DNA of 64,000 bases from positions 41,705,159 to 41,769,158 of the forward strand of contig NC_089822.1 of the NCBI RefSeq assembly GCF_035046505.1, in the 5' to 3' direction. Positions 33,991 to 43,257 of this stretch are shown here, piece after piece. The notes below the pieces were generated by a model. The model was not told the DNA's origin. It did not search any database and saw only the letters and a list, made by a program, of their open reading frames with translations. A program made the position numbers and the translations under genes. How positions within the stretch are numbered: position 1 is the first letter of the stretch; every line of letters starts with the position of its first letter. This DNA is from Tiliqua scincoides (lineage: Eukaryota; Chordata; Lepidosauria; Squamata; Scincidae).

Positions 33991-35316
33991 TTACAAGCCG
34001 CTCTCGCAGGCCTGGCGCTCTCCCTGCTGGGCGGTGAGGGAGGCGGAGGGCGCTCTCGCTTGGCAGGGGCAGAACCAGAGTCCAGCGCGGTCGGTGAGGG
34101 CTTGTGGCGGCGGCGGCGGGCGGTGCCGGTGGGGAGCCCGCCGTCGAGGGTGTCCGTCCGGGCAGCGGCAGAGGCTCTGCTGGAGACGGCGCGCCCAGGG
34201 CCGCTGGCTGTGGAACAGGAGGCACACGTAGGGGTTGAGCGCGCCGTTGGTGGCCGCCAGGAGGCTGCCCAGGCTGGCGCGGGCTTCCCGGGCGGCGGCG
34301 CTGCTGCTCTCCGGGGAGGCGAAGGCGGCGCCGAGCTCCAGCACGAAGCGCGGGAAGCCGCAGAGCGCGAAGAGCGCGGCCAGCGCCAGGGTCAGCTGCA
34401 GCGCCCGGGCGCGCGCGCGGGGCAGGCAGCGGGGCGCGGGCGGCGAGGGCAGGGCGCACGTGGCCGCGGGCAGGAGGCGCAGCAGGAGCGGTGGGGCCGG
34501 AGCGGGGCTGTTGCTGCCGCCGCCGGGCAGCTCGGCCCGGTAGAGGCGGGCGCTGCCCCCCGCCCCGTCCTCCTCTTTGGCGCGGGAGGCGCTCAGGGCG
34601 CTGAGGAGGCGGCCGCAAGTCCCGCCCAGGAGGCAGGCGGGCGCCACGAAGCCCACCACGGCCCCGTACACGGCGAAGACCTGGCCGTGCCAGCGGGGCC
34701 GCTGCGGGAAGACGCTGAGGCAGCCGCCGCCCTGGTGCGGCGGGGCCCGCGTGTGCACGAAGGCCTGGGGCAGAGCGAGCAGCAACGCCAGTAGCCAGCC
34801 CATCGCGGCCAGGGCGCCCCGGGCGGGCAGGAGGGAGGGCTGCGGCTGCGGCGGGCCGCTCGCCACGTGGCTGCGCTCCAGCGCGATCAGCACCAGCATG
34901 TGCGCCGGCGCCAGCACCCCGGAGCCCTGCAGGAAGCGGAGCAGGCGACAGGCGGCGTCCCCCGCCGGCCACTCCGCGTCCCCCCGCTCCGCCTCGGCGG
35001 CCGGAGGGAGCTGGGAGAGCAGCAGCAGCCCGCACCCGTAGAGGTCGGCGACGGCCAGGTGGGTCAGGAGGAAGTCCATCTTCCGCCGCCGCCCGAAGCG
35101 CCCCGCGCAGCAGCACCACCCGCCGCAGCGCAGCCGGTGCAAGAGCAGCCCGTTGCCGACCAGCGCCAGCAACAGGATCGCGGCCGCGGAGACGGTCCGC
35201 CCGGGCGTCGCCGACGGGGACGGGAAGGAGAGGTTCACGTTCCAGCCGGGATGCGGGGCGCTGGAGAGGTTGGGTCCAAGGGCAGCGTAGTCCGGGTTGA
35301 ACACATCCTCGTCCAT
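33991..35316 (-). CDS. GPR150: GPR150, orphan class A G protein-coupled receptor
   Basis: Single-exon receptor of 441 residues; its ligand is unknown. The start chosen (MDEDVFNPDYAALGPNLSSA) matches the human start (MEDLFSPS...APNIS). An in-frame ATG 39 codons upstream adds a tail without homology. Visible are two NLS glycosylation sites, helix 1 with GN at 54-55, the KMDFLLTHLAVADLYGCG helix 2 with Asp91, Cys123 and Cys199 for the extracellular disulfide, helix 3 ERS (147-149) in place of DRY, WLLALLLALP in helix 4 and CGFP (319-322) in place of CWxP. NPYVC (361-365) replaces NPxxY. The third cytoplasmic loop is long and Ala/Pro-rich. Strong GC bias and CpG density cover the whole gene. It runs opposite to ARSK and RFESD. 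Confidence 0.93.
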   Translation of the reverse strand: MDEDVFNPDYAALGPNLSSAPHPGWNVNLSFPSPSATPGRTVSAAAILLLALVGNGLLLHRLRCGGWCCCAGRFGRRRKMDFLLTHLAVADLYGCGLLLLSQLPPAAEAERGDAEWPAGDAACRLLRFLQGSGVLAPAHMLVLIALERSHVASGPPQPQPSLLPARGALAAMGWLLALLLALPQAFVHTRAPPHQGGGCLSVFPQRPRWHGQVFAVYGAVVGFVAPACLLGGTCGRLLSALSASRAKEEDGAGGSARLYRAELPGGGSNSPAPAPPLLLRLLPAATCALPSPPAPRCLPRARARALQLTLALAALFALCGFPRFVLELGAAFASPESSSAAAREARASLGSLLAATNGALNPYVCLLFHSQRPWARRLQQSLCRCPDGHPRRRAPHRHRPPPPPQALTDRAGLWFCPCQARAPSASLTAQQGERQACESGL

Positions 35317-35402
35317 GGCTCGCTCTCCCTCAGGGAAAGAGGCGAGCCCCCAACTTTGGTTCTCCAGGAGAAACGGCGAGGATCGGGCGCGCCTTTCCTC
35401 GG

Positions 35403-35410
35403 CATATATA
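35403..35410 (-). promoter_or_regulatory. GPR150: TATA-like box upstream of GPR150
   Basis: The minus strand reads CCCTATATATGCCG. It lies 87-94 bases upstream of the chosen ATG, which leaves room for a start site about 30 bases downstream and a 5' UTR of some 60 bases. If this box is used, the upstream in-frame ATG at 35433 would not be transcribed, supporting the shorter protein. Confidence 0.45.
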
Positions 35411-35735
35411 GGGCTCTGGCTGTCACCTGGCACTTACCGTGGGTGGGCGCACCGCGCTGCAGCCATCGCGTCTGCCCACCCCGCTCCCATCTCCCCCTCC
35501 TCTCCAATTCAGTCGCAACAGTTGTCTTTCACACCCACCGGAGCAAAGCCAGGGGCTCCGCATCATATTCGTCACAGTCATCAGTGGGGGGGGGGGCATC
35601 TTGCATGCATGCCAGCCAGCACCATCCAGCAGATCAGACTTTTCTCCAGCTGAGCTCCCACCAGCTGTACTGCTTGCCCCAAACTGAATCATATACCTGG
35701 TGTGTGAGAAACCTGTTGCAAGGAAAGCAAACTTA

Positions 35736-35908
35736 GGGCCAGTTTTCCAGTGCTGGTGCAGCTGCAGCTGTGCCAATGGGGTGCATACTGCATCCTGTGG
35801 TGGGGAGGCAGTCACAAAGGCCTCCTCAAGGTATGGGAACATTTGTGCCTTTACCTCAGGGCTGCATTGCGGCTGCACCAGTGCTGGAAAGTTGGGTAGG
35901 ATTGGGCA
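35736..35908. repeat. Family B MITE
   Basis: TTA precedes GGGCCAGTTTTCCAGTGC. The left tip has lost its AATCCTATCC, while the right end GTTGGGTAGGATTGGGC is kept. Confidence 0.8.
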
Positions 35909-36218
35909 CATAATGGCTGCAGTCTTAATTTATTAAAACCAGTCAGGTTTACAATTGACATCACTTGAAACTGGATTGCATAGTCTTTCTAACCTTAACA
36001 GAACTAAGGTTGCAAGCTGACCAAGAAACCCAAACTATTCTTCTGCCTTTATCAGATGCTTCATCTACAAACACCAGCAGGTGAAACTTTTCACAGTACT
36101 GTGTAGAGATAAACATTATCAGTTATTAATATCAACATATCAAGCAGTTGTTAAAAGTGCAACTACAGTAATGGACAGTTTTTGAAAGTTGGCAACCCTA
36201 GATCCAAACGTCCTCCAA

Positions 36219-36755
36219 GGGTGCAATCCTAAACATCACTTGGGCTGACACAAGTCCCTTGTGCCAACCCCAATAGTGTTGCAAAAGAAAGTAAGTACTT
36301 TCTGGAGAGATAGGCCAGCACACAAATATGCGTAGGCCTCCCTGTGCCAATGTAGGCACAGGACGAAGGGTGAGTTGCATAGGCTGAGCCAATGAAGGGG
36401 CCTGGGGGCATTGTGAGGAGGAGGCTTGAAGGAGGTGTTTTGGGGCAGGGGAGGGTGGACGGCAGGTGTTTTCAGGATGGGTAGGTGGGGAGCAGGAGGC
36501 AGGGCCAGGATCCGGCGGTTATGGCAGATCCTGATCCCGGGCAGCAGAGTGTGACTCTGAGCTGCTCAGATCTGTGTCACCTTGTCAGATGGCGCAGATC
36601 TGAGTAGTCCCATTCGGGCTGCTGTAGCACAACATGGGGTAAGAGGTAAGGCTTCCTCTTGCCTTGGGCTGCGCTGCTTTTGGTCCTGAACTTGTGCTGG
36701 CTACAGTGTAGGCCTTCTGGCCTGCCTGCTTCCAGAGCAAGTTAGGATTGCACCC
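36219..36755. repeat. Family F inverted-end element
   Basis: Starts GGTGCAATCCTAAAC and ends GTTAGGATTGCACCC, with TAA following. The 537-bp interior is GC-rich and not shared with families B or E by eye, although the tips are the same, as expected if one transposase moves several families. Confidence 0.65.
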
Positions 36756-37192
36756 TAACTCTGAAAGGTACCCTTTTTGCACCCACAGCTTCAGGGTGAT
36801 TAAGAGAGTGTGACAGGATCGTTGTGTCCTGGACAACTGTGTCACGATCAAATGCATCCCGGTATTTGACACTTGCATCCCTTCTTTTTGTGTTCCAGAC
36901 ATTTTTGTCCCAATACATGTATATTTCTATTAGGTATATTTTTTAATTTTTAAAATGCAAAGGTAGGGTTATGGTTTGGTAGGTTTTGTTGTTAAGGCTA
37001 GGATAAGAGATGATATATAACATGGGGTTTTTGCCCATTTATAGTTTGTTGCCCAATTATAGTGGGTTGCAAATTACTGGGATGCAAAAAAAAAAAAAAA
37101 AACAAAAAACCCAGATGCAAATATTTAGGGACACCAATGACTGGTGCACATTTTACCAGGACACAACTGTGCAGGATGCAAATATCCTAGTA

Positions 37193-37753
37193 CATTGGTT
37201 CGCAAACTGAATCAGGACCCACTGGTGGGTCACAACCCAATTTCAGGTTGGTTGCAAAGCCCCGAGCAGAGCCTCCAATGAAAACACTGGTGGTGGAAAG
37301 ATCAGACAATTAGGGCGCAATCCTAACCAACTTTCCAGCACTGACCTAGCCACAATGTGGGCCCAAGGTAAGGTAACAAACATGCCCTTACCTTGAGGAG
37401 GCCCCCTTGACTGCCTCCCCACTGCAGGATGCAGTGCACACCACATTGTCACAGCTATGTCAGTGCTGGAAAGTTGGTTAAATTGCACCCTTAGTTACCT
37501 CAAGCCTTGAAGCTATTCATAAATCAGATAGCTGCTAATTGTCCTGCAAAGAGCTCAGCTCCTGAAGTTTGAAAGCTTGTATAAATATAAGGAGATGGAA
37601 TGTTTGAACATCTTTTTCCTGGTTATTATTATTTGTAAATAAAAATATTTCTTTCTAGATCTCTTTTTTTAAAGTCTCATAAACTTAGGTGGGTCCGAAT
37701 AGAGTGTCATTTTAAAAAGCAGGTCCCGGTGCTAAAGAGTTTGGGAACCACTG
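37193..37753. mobile_element. Non-autonomous hAT element
   Basis: Left end CATTGGTTCGCAAACTG and right end AGTTTGGGAACCACTG are inverted repeats. 8-bp duplications TCCTAGTA (37185-37192) and CCCTAGTA (37754-37761) differ at one base. A GGACCCACTGGTGGGTC palindrome lies inside the left end. A family B MITE is nested within. No transposase is present. Confidence 0.85.
37313..37490. repeat. Family B MITE nested in hAT, TTA duplication
   Basis: Starts GGGCGCAATCCTAACC and ends in AATTGCACCC; TTA at 37310-37312 and 37491-37493. The nesting shows it inserted after the hAT element was in place. Confidence 0.9.
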
Positions 37754-37761
37754 CCCTAGTA

Positions 37762-38725
37762 TCATAAGAGATGGAAATCCATAGATGGAGACCCAAAAGT
37801 TAAACAATCAAATGGAGACCCTAAGCAACCAGAATCTTTTACTTTTAGCCTCCATACTTCCTACTCTGTTCCTGTTGTGTTTCTATTGCTTCTAACCCAG
37901 TGTGGTGGGAGAATAGTTCTAATATGTGATTACTCGGTTTTTTAAAAACATGAACTTTCTGGCTAACAGATTTATTATGGCATAATGATTCATTGATATG
38001 AGCACACTTCATAAGACAATATGGATAACATTTCATGGAGCTGAAGTGTTATTATGGTTCTAGTAGTCCACAATAGCTTATGCTGCAAAACCTGTTAAGA
38101 TTCAAAGTGCCGCAGTGTTTCGTACAACAAATTCCCATCTGCAGTTCTATACATAATTACCTGTGAATAATCTCCACTGAATGCAGTGAGAGTTACTTTT
38201 CAGAAAATGTGCATAGGACTGTGCTGTAACAATATTGTCTTCCTGCCTTTTTTTTTATAAACAGAGAAATCTAAAGATACCTTTTTTTAAAAAAAGAGGT
38301 GACTAGCTTCTGGTGTGTGACCCAATCATATACCTCACCATGGCAGTCTTTAGGGCCTTTATGGGATCAGAAAATATTGAGTAGTTCATTTATTTCAAAA
38401 TGTGAAGTAACATTATTTTACTTAACATGAATTATAAATCATGAATTAACATGATTTTACTTTAAAGCTGGAAGCATAGAAATGCTGTGATCGACTGTCA
38501 TCACATTCCATTAAATGAAAAGAAAGTGTTAAAAGAATTGGAACTGGAGATTATTATTATGGCACTTTGTATTAATAATTGCTAAACTTGGGGCATGCTG
38601 AATTTGTGTGCAAGCCTTGTCCATCTGAAATTGACCCATCACTTCTGTTGTCTGTAACACAAGTTTGAGGTACACATTGAGCTGTGATTTACAATGATCC
38701 ATTTTTCCATACAGAACTTTCATTT
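37762..38725. other. Intergenic with a decayed family A copy
   Basis: Bases 38163-38230 retain fragments of family A (CAGAAAATGTGCATAGGACT). Nothing else was recognised. Confidence 0.4.
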
Positions 38726-39225
38726 CTTTTTTTAAACTTTTTTATTTTATTAAAAGCAAATAAAAAAATTAAAAAGTAAAGATATTGCAAATTGTGTAGC
38801 AAATGCAGAAATCTCGAACTACATTTCTTTGTTCTACTACAAAATCATACAAAATATTAGCTATCAAATCTTAAAACAGTCTACTAATTAAAAAGTACAT
38901 TTTCAAAAGAAAAATGAGAAAAATATAAAAATCTCCTATTTACTTATCAAATCCATAGGTTATTTGGCCATTTTCCCCTCAATGCGCAGGAAGTCCATGA
39001 ATGGTTTCCAATTATCCATAAAAGTTTTTACTGACTTATCTTTAAGAAGAATTGTAAGTTTATCAATTTCTGCCAAATCTAGTAACTTTAACCACCATTC
39101 TTACAGTGCAGGTATCTCTGGAACTTTCCAGTATTTGGCATACAATATTCTTGTAGCCTGAACTTTCAAAGGATTGCCACAGAAAGAAGAAAGGTTAGCT
39201 GTAGATTAGTACTGCATCATTAACT
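38726..39225 (-). mobile_element. L1 LINE 3' end (ORF2 C-terminus)
   Basis: The minus strand translates as ATRILYAKYWKVPEIPA, a stop, then WWLKLLDLAEIDKLTILLKD and TFMDNWKPFMDFLRIEGK. This is the C-terminal region of L1 ORF2 (W..K...P..EEW..K....AE..KLT ... F...W.PF). An A-rich end on the minus strand (T-rich 38726-38752) follows. 5'-truncated, with few breaks. Confidence 0.7.
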
Positions 39226-39239
39226 CACTTGTATTTGCT

Positions 39240-39720
39240 GGGGGCTGGGGATAAGAATAGGCCCTCAGTTTGGCTGTACTTGTATGAGGCGACTAAACAG
39301 CCACCGGGTAGATGGGACTCCTTAGCCTGGGAAGGCAGCTCATCTGAGAGAAGGAAAACTCTGATCCCAAACCTCCACTGCCTTGTGGCTACATCCAGTT
39401 ATGGAAAAGGCTTCAGGAGTCAACCTCAAGGCAAAATCCAGAGCTGGAGTCCCTGAGGTAGTTCATGGCTGAACACAGTCACGTTCTGGCAACTCCTGCG
39501 ACGCCGCTGGAACCAACCGTATTGGCCTCTGCCTTTCCATTGGACCATTTCAGCGATGTGGAGAGGGGGGATTTGCTGCATGGGAAACAGTCTATCCTCC
39601 ATATCTACTTCACCCAGGCTTCGCGCACTGGAGAAGACACTCTGGGGACACACTGGAGAACCACCATTCAGAGCGCGATACCATAATCTTCCGAGACTAT
39701 GAAGCCAACATTTGCATCCA
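39240..39720 (+). mobile_element. Non-autonomous element with LINE-type tail and unknown head
   Basis: About 480 bp. The end carries TTCAGAGCGCGATACCATAA, then a decayed version of the hairpin tail seen at 47600-47642 and 57255-57297. The last codons (QSAIP and stop) are in the same frame as the LINE C-terminus (FQSAIP). The head, from about 39240 to 39660, resembles neither the LINE coding region nor 5S RNA. A 73-codon frame (39465-39686, start MAEHSHVLATPATPLEP) runs into the tail. No polymerase III boxes were recognised. Confidence 0.6.
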
Positions 39721-39994
39721 AAATAATACATTTTTCTCCTACTCTGATCCCTTTTAGTGTAGTTTCCACCAGATGGCCCTTCTCTATAAGTACGCCCCCA
39801 TCAAATGGAAAGCAAAGTGAGTCAGAATGGTAAAAAACATGTTCCAACTACAAAAGGAAAAATCTTAATGAAGACTTGTATTTAGAAGTTTAGGTGATCT
39901 TTCTTGTTTAAATTTTTAAAATGGTACTTCTGTTATTAATTTTTCCTATTATATTTCTTACTTTTTGCTGATTTATTATTGTTATTAATTACTC

Positions 39995-40810
39995 ATCACT
40001 CGCAATCTGCAAAAGCCAGCACCATGGACACTTCTCTACGCAGATGACGTTCTTCTCGCAGCCAACAACCAGGTGAACCTTAAGCAGCAAGTACAAACTT
40101 GGAGCAGCTGTCTTGCATTGTTTGACCTTTGCCTCAAGAAGACAGAGTACATGATGACGGACCCCAGTGAACTCGGGACAATCCACGTAAGAAGCATCGA
40201 CCTGCCACATGCTGAGATGTTCCGATACCTCGGCTTGATGATCGCAACTGACGGTAGCCTGAGTCACAAGACCACTGCGCAAGTAAACGCAGCCTGGACA
40301 AAGAGATGCACGATGACCACTGTCCTTTGCGACACGATCAGTGACCATCTCAAGTCAAAAATCTACTGGATTGTCATCCAGCCAATCACATTCTATGGAG
40401 CTGAATGCTGGCCGGTGACAAGAGAAGCCGAACGTCGCCTCGGTGTCATGGAGACAAAGATGCTGTGTTGGATCAGTGGCAACACTCATTTTGACCATGT
40501 CCGCAATGATGACATCCGGCACTGGTATGGCGTCACTCCAATCGCCAACAAGTTGAGAGAAGCCCAGCTTCAATGGTACGGCCACAAGCTATATGCTGAC
40601 AGCGATATGCTAGTACAGAAGGGCCTTCAGTTGGAGGTCAATCGCAAACGACTGAAGGGCCAACTGAAGCTGTGCTGGCTTGACATACTGCATGGCGACA
40701 TGAAAATCACCTGCCTACACCCGGACCAAGCCTGTGATAGATGGCAACTCCATAAATGGCAACTCCAATCCAAAAAAGCAGACCCCGTCACCACACAGGA
40801 CAAATGCTAA
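39995..40810 (+). CDS. RTE-like reverse transcriptase C-terminal fragment
   Basis: The frame is open from the first base of the insert to the stop, 271 codons; the first ATG is at 40073. It begins at the catalytic block WTLLYADDVLLAANN, followed by FRYLGLMIATDGSLS, then PITFYGAECWPVTREAERRL and MLCWISGNTHFDHV. It continues to the RTE-type C-terminal region (GVTPIANKLREAQLQWYGHK). The polymerase motifs upstream of YADD are missing, so it cannot encode an active enzyme. The complete absence of stops suggests recent insertion; selection for a new use is not excluded but has no support here. Confidence 0.8.
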   Translation: MTRNLQKPAPWTLLYADDVLLAANNQVNLKQQVQTWSSCLALFDLCLKKTEYMMTDPSELGTIHVRSIDLPHAEMFRYLGLMIATDGSLSHKTTAQVNAAWTKRCTMTTVLCDTISDHLKSKIYWIVIQPITFYGAECWPVTREAERRLGVMETKMLCWISGNTHFDHVRNDDIRHWYGVTPIANKLREAQLQWYGHKLYADSDMLVQKGLQLEVNRKRLKGQLKLCWLDILHGDMKITCLHPDQACDRWQLHKWQLQSKKADPVTTQDKC

Positions 40811-40815
40811 AGAAG
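39995..40815 (+). mobile_element. RTE-like LINE insertion with perfect 11-bp target duplication
   Basis: ATTAATTACTC occurs at 39984-39994 and again at 40816-40826, exactly bracketing the insert. The insert is the C-terminal part of a reverse transcriptase ending in TAA at 40808-40810, so only five bases (AGAAG) follow the stop. 5' truncation, a target duplication and an almost absent 3' UTR fit target-primed insertion of an RTE-type LINE. It is a different family from the LINE at 45737 and 53930. Confidence 0.85.
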
Positions 40816-41045
40816 ATTAATTACTCTTTTTCTTAAACTGTTATTAATCATGTAATTCTGAAATTCAGGATTGCTTGCAAGTTATCACTTTGAGACTGGG
40901 CTGTAAGTCAGAAGTTTTCAAATGAGAGGATGTTCGTGCAAGAAAAAAATTAAGAAATCTAGAGCCCTTCCAAGAATACCTTGCACAAGATCTTTCATAA
41001 CATCAATCATGTTCTCCAATGAAAAACAGTTAATCCCTGTACATA

Positions 41046-41135
41046 ATTGGGAACTCAATCCCATACATGTCTACTCAGAAGCCCCATTATAGTCAATGGA
41101 GCTTACTGCAGGTAAATGTGGATAGGATTGCAGTC
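41046..41135 (-). repeat. Family A MITE
   Basis: CTCAATCCCATACATGTC, TACTCAGAAGCCCCATTATA, GTCAATGGAGCTTACTGCAG and GTGGATAGGATTGCAG are present. One arm has a small deletion. Confidence 0.8.
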
Positions 41136-41225
41136 CGAATTGCTAAACATAATAGGATACCATGGGGAACTGTACTGTGTGGGATACTACAGATACCCTA
41201 TTCCACAAACACTTTTGCAGCATTA

Positions 41226-41570
41226 AAGCATGAGAAGAGCCCTCCTGGTTCAGGTCAAAGGCCCAGCATCCTGTTTCCTGTAATGGCCACTACTTGCTTC
41301 TGAGTAGCCTACAAGATGAAGGCATAGCATTCTTCCACTGTTTCATAGCATTCTTCCACTGTTGCTGCCGTGCAAGTAGAGTGGCAAGCAGAGGCATACT
41401 ACCTCAAAGTAGGATATAGCTGTAATGAATAGTAGCAGATAACAGACTTGCCCATTAATTTGTTTACTCCACTTTTAAAGCTGCCAGTTTAGTGGGCATC
41501 GCCACATCTTGTGGCAGTGAATTCCACAGATTAATTATACTAACACTTGTGAGTTGTGTCCAGTGTTTAT
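41226..41570 (-). mobile_element. Old CR1 LINE 3' fragment
   Basis: The segment GGTTCAGGTCAAAGGCCCAG near 41250 corresponds to the CR1 3' UTR. GCCACATCTTGTGGCAGTGA and ATTCCACAGATTAATTATAC near 41500 correspond to the last coding part. The stretch between is divergent. A tandem duplication (CATAGCATTCTTCCACTGTT) sits at about 41325-41365. Confidence 0.6.
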
Positions 41571-42069
41571 GAAACTTCTTTGATGGCAGAATTCCTACTG
41601 TGAGTGTAACCCCTCCCGCCAGTCATATACTGTATAGGTGTCTCTTGCTCTCCTCCCTTCATGGCACTAGCACTGTTAATGAGGAGGTCACTGTCTCTTC
41701 TCTTTTTCCCACAAGCTCTCTCTCACCCCCAGTGGCCTGTTCATATCTGTGCTGAGTTCCTCCCCACCCTGAGTGCACCAGCACAGTATTCACAAACAGA
41801 ACAGCATTGCAGATAATGTCTCACTGTTGTCTTTAACATTGGTGTCCCTCCTTTTAGGCCAGGCACTCAACATGTGGTGCCAGGAATAGCAATCACCCAA
41901 GAAAAGGCTTATTCATCTCTGTGTGTTGCAGAATCAAATTTGGAAGCAGAAAATGTGGCAGAGGCCAAAGCATATTGCACGGATGGCACTCTGGTGGCAA
42001 AAAGACACATCAGGAAACAAAGCCACAGAAGTCAATGGCATCCACAGGCCATGGAAGGTGAGGGAGGGT

Positions 42070-42153
42070 AGCAGCCGAATCCTAGGCATGCCTACTCAGA
42101 ACTAAGTCCCATTATAAATAGGGCTTACACCCAGGTAAGAGTGGATAGGACTG
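42070..42153 (-). repeat. Family A MITE
   Basis: CCGAATCCTAGGCATGCC, TACTCAGAACTAAGTCCC, GGGCTTACACCCAGGTAAGA and GTGGATAGGACTG are present. It abuts a CR1 fragment. Confidence 0.8.
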
Positions 42154-42380
42154 GGGACATCCACTAAAACAGAATGTTGGGAGAGTTAGAAGAGACAAAA
42201 GAAAGTATTTATTTAGCCAGCATGTCTTTAGTCTTTGGAACTCTTTGCCACAGGATGTGATGGCACCTGGCCTAGGTGCCTTGAAAAAGGGATTGGATGG
42301 ATTTCTGGAGGGGAAGTTCATCACAGGTTACAAGCCAGGATGGGTATGTGCAACCTCCTGGTTTTAGAGGTAGGCTACCA
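42154..42380 (+). mobile_element. CR1 LINE 3' fragment
   Basis: GGGGACATCCACTAAAACAG, then TTGCCACAGGATGTGATGGC and AAAAAGGGATTGGATGGATT follow the C-terminal coding and early 3' UTR order of the CR1 at 25060-25589, with more differences. It starts exactly at the end of the family A MITE. Confidence 0.8.
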
Positions 42381-42459
42381 GAGTGTGGGGAGGGCCCCAG
42401 GATGCAGGTGTCTTGTGTGGAGAGCACTGAGTGTGTGGGTTGTGGGTGCGTGGTCCCAG

Positions 42460-42730
42460 GGACGTGGTCGGTGGGGAGGCAGGTGAGCCTCCCCGCCAGG
42501 GTCCTTTGAAAAGCACCGCCGCCAGGTAAGGCTTGCGCCAGGCTTGCGCGTGGGTGGTAAGTGCTTGGGTGGCTCGCACGGCAGCAGCGCTTTTCGAAGG
42601 AACCCGGCGGGGTGGTTCTGCCTCACCTGCTTCGCCACCCACCACATGTCCCTGCAGCAAGTGGGGAGGCTCTGCCTCACCTGCCTTCCCACCCACCATC
42701 CGTCCCTGGTCCTCAAGTTGCCCCAAGTCC
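42460..42730. repeat. GC-rich inverted repeat
   Basis: CCCCGCCAGGGTCCTTTGAA near 42492 faces GCTTTTCGAAGGAACCCGGC near 42589, and flanking CAGGTGAGCC and GGTTCTGCCTCACCTG continue the mirror. The arms are about 50 bp with a 70-bp spacer. It may be the remnant of another inverted-repeat element. Confidence 0.5.
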
Positions 42731-42779
42731 CCATAGTCTTTGCAGTGACTGTCTAGCTGTCTCCTAAGTCTACAAAGCA

Positions 42780-43190
42780 GGCGCGGTCAGGTGGCGCTTC
42801 AGCCTCCAATAGCGCTGCTGAAGCGCAGCCTCAGGATGTGACTACCAGAGGACGAAGCTCGCGCGAAGCCCAACGGCAGCGCCTCAGCGGAACAGCATCA
42901 ACGGAGGGATACGTGAGATAGAAGAGGTTGGTATTCCTTAATAACGGACTCTGCTCCCTCCCCCTCGTGACTACTCCCATCTATGCAACGCACACGCGCG
43001 AGCAGGAGAAATGGATAGGGCTAAGCAAGCACAGGGCTTCTAGGGAGTTGTAGTCCGAGCGCGATGGCTTCTGGGAGTTGTGGTCCTCAGCTGTGAAGCG
43101 TCACGTGCAGTGGGGTTGGTTGCTAGGTGAACGATGCTGCCTGAGGGCCTGCGAGCGCAGCGCCGCCTGGCAGGTCGAGGTGACTGAATG
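42780..43190 (+). promoter_or_regulatory. RFESD: CpG-rich block, probable RFESD promoter
   Basis: CpG dinucleotides are dense here compared with the flanks. Two ZNF143-type motifs, GGGAGTTGTAGTCC (43043-43056) and GGGAGTTGTGGTCC (43073-43086), lie exactly 30 bases apart. A CACGTG E-box follows at 43102-43107 and an RFX-like GGTTGCTAGGTGAAC at about 43117-43131. Such a combination is usual in TATA-less housekeeping promoters. RFESD is the nearest gene reading away from it on the plus strand; the link is inferred. Confidence 0.55.
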
Positions 43191-43257
43191 CTCTGCTTTG
43201 TCTGCTACGCAGAGCTTATTCAGTTCTCGCATGTCTTTCCAATCTAAGCTTTCGTGA

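Noticed and set aside
33905-35119. 404-codon minus-strand ORF and several plus-strand ORFs over GPR150
   Set aside because: They are alternative frames of a very GC-rich gene. Only the 33991-35316 frame has receptor helices and homology.
35317-35433. Longer GPR150 start 39 codons upstream
   Set aside because: The added residues match no receptor, human GPR150 starts at the inner methionine, and the TATA-like box at 35403 lies inside the extension.
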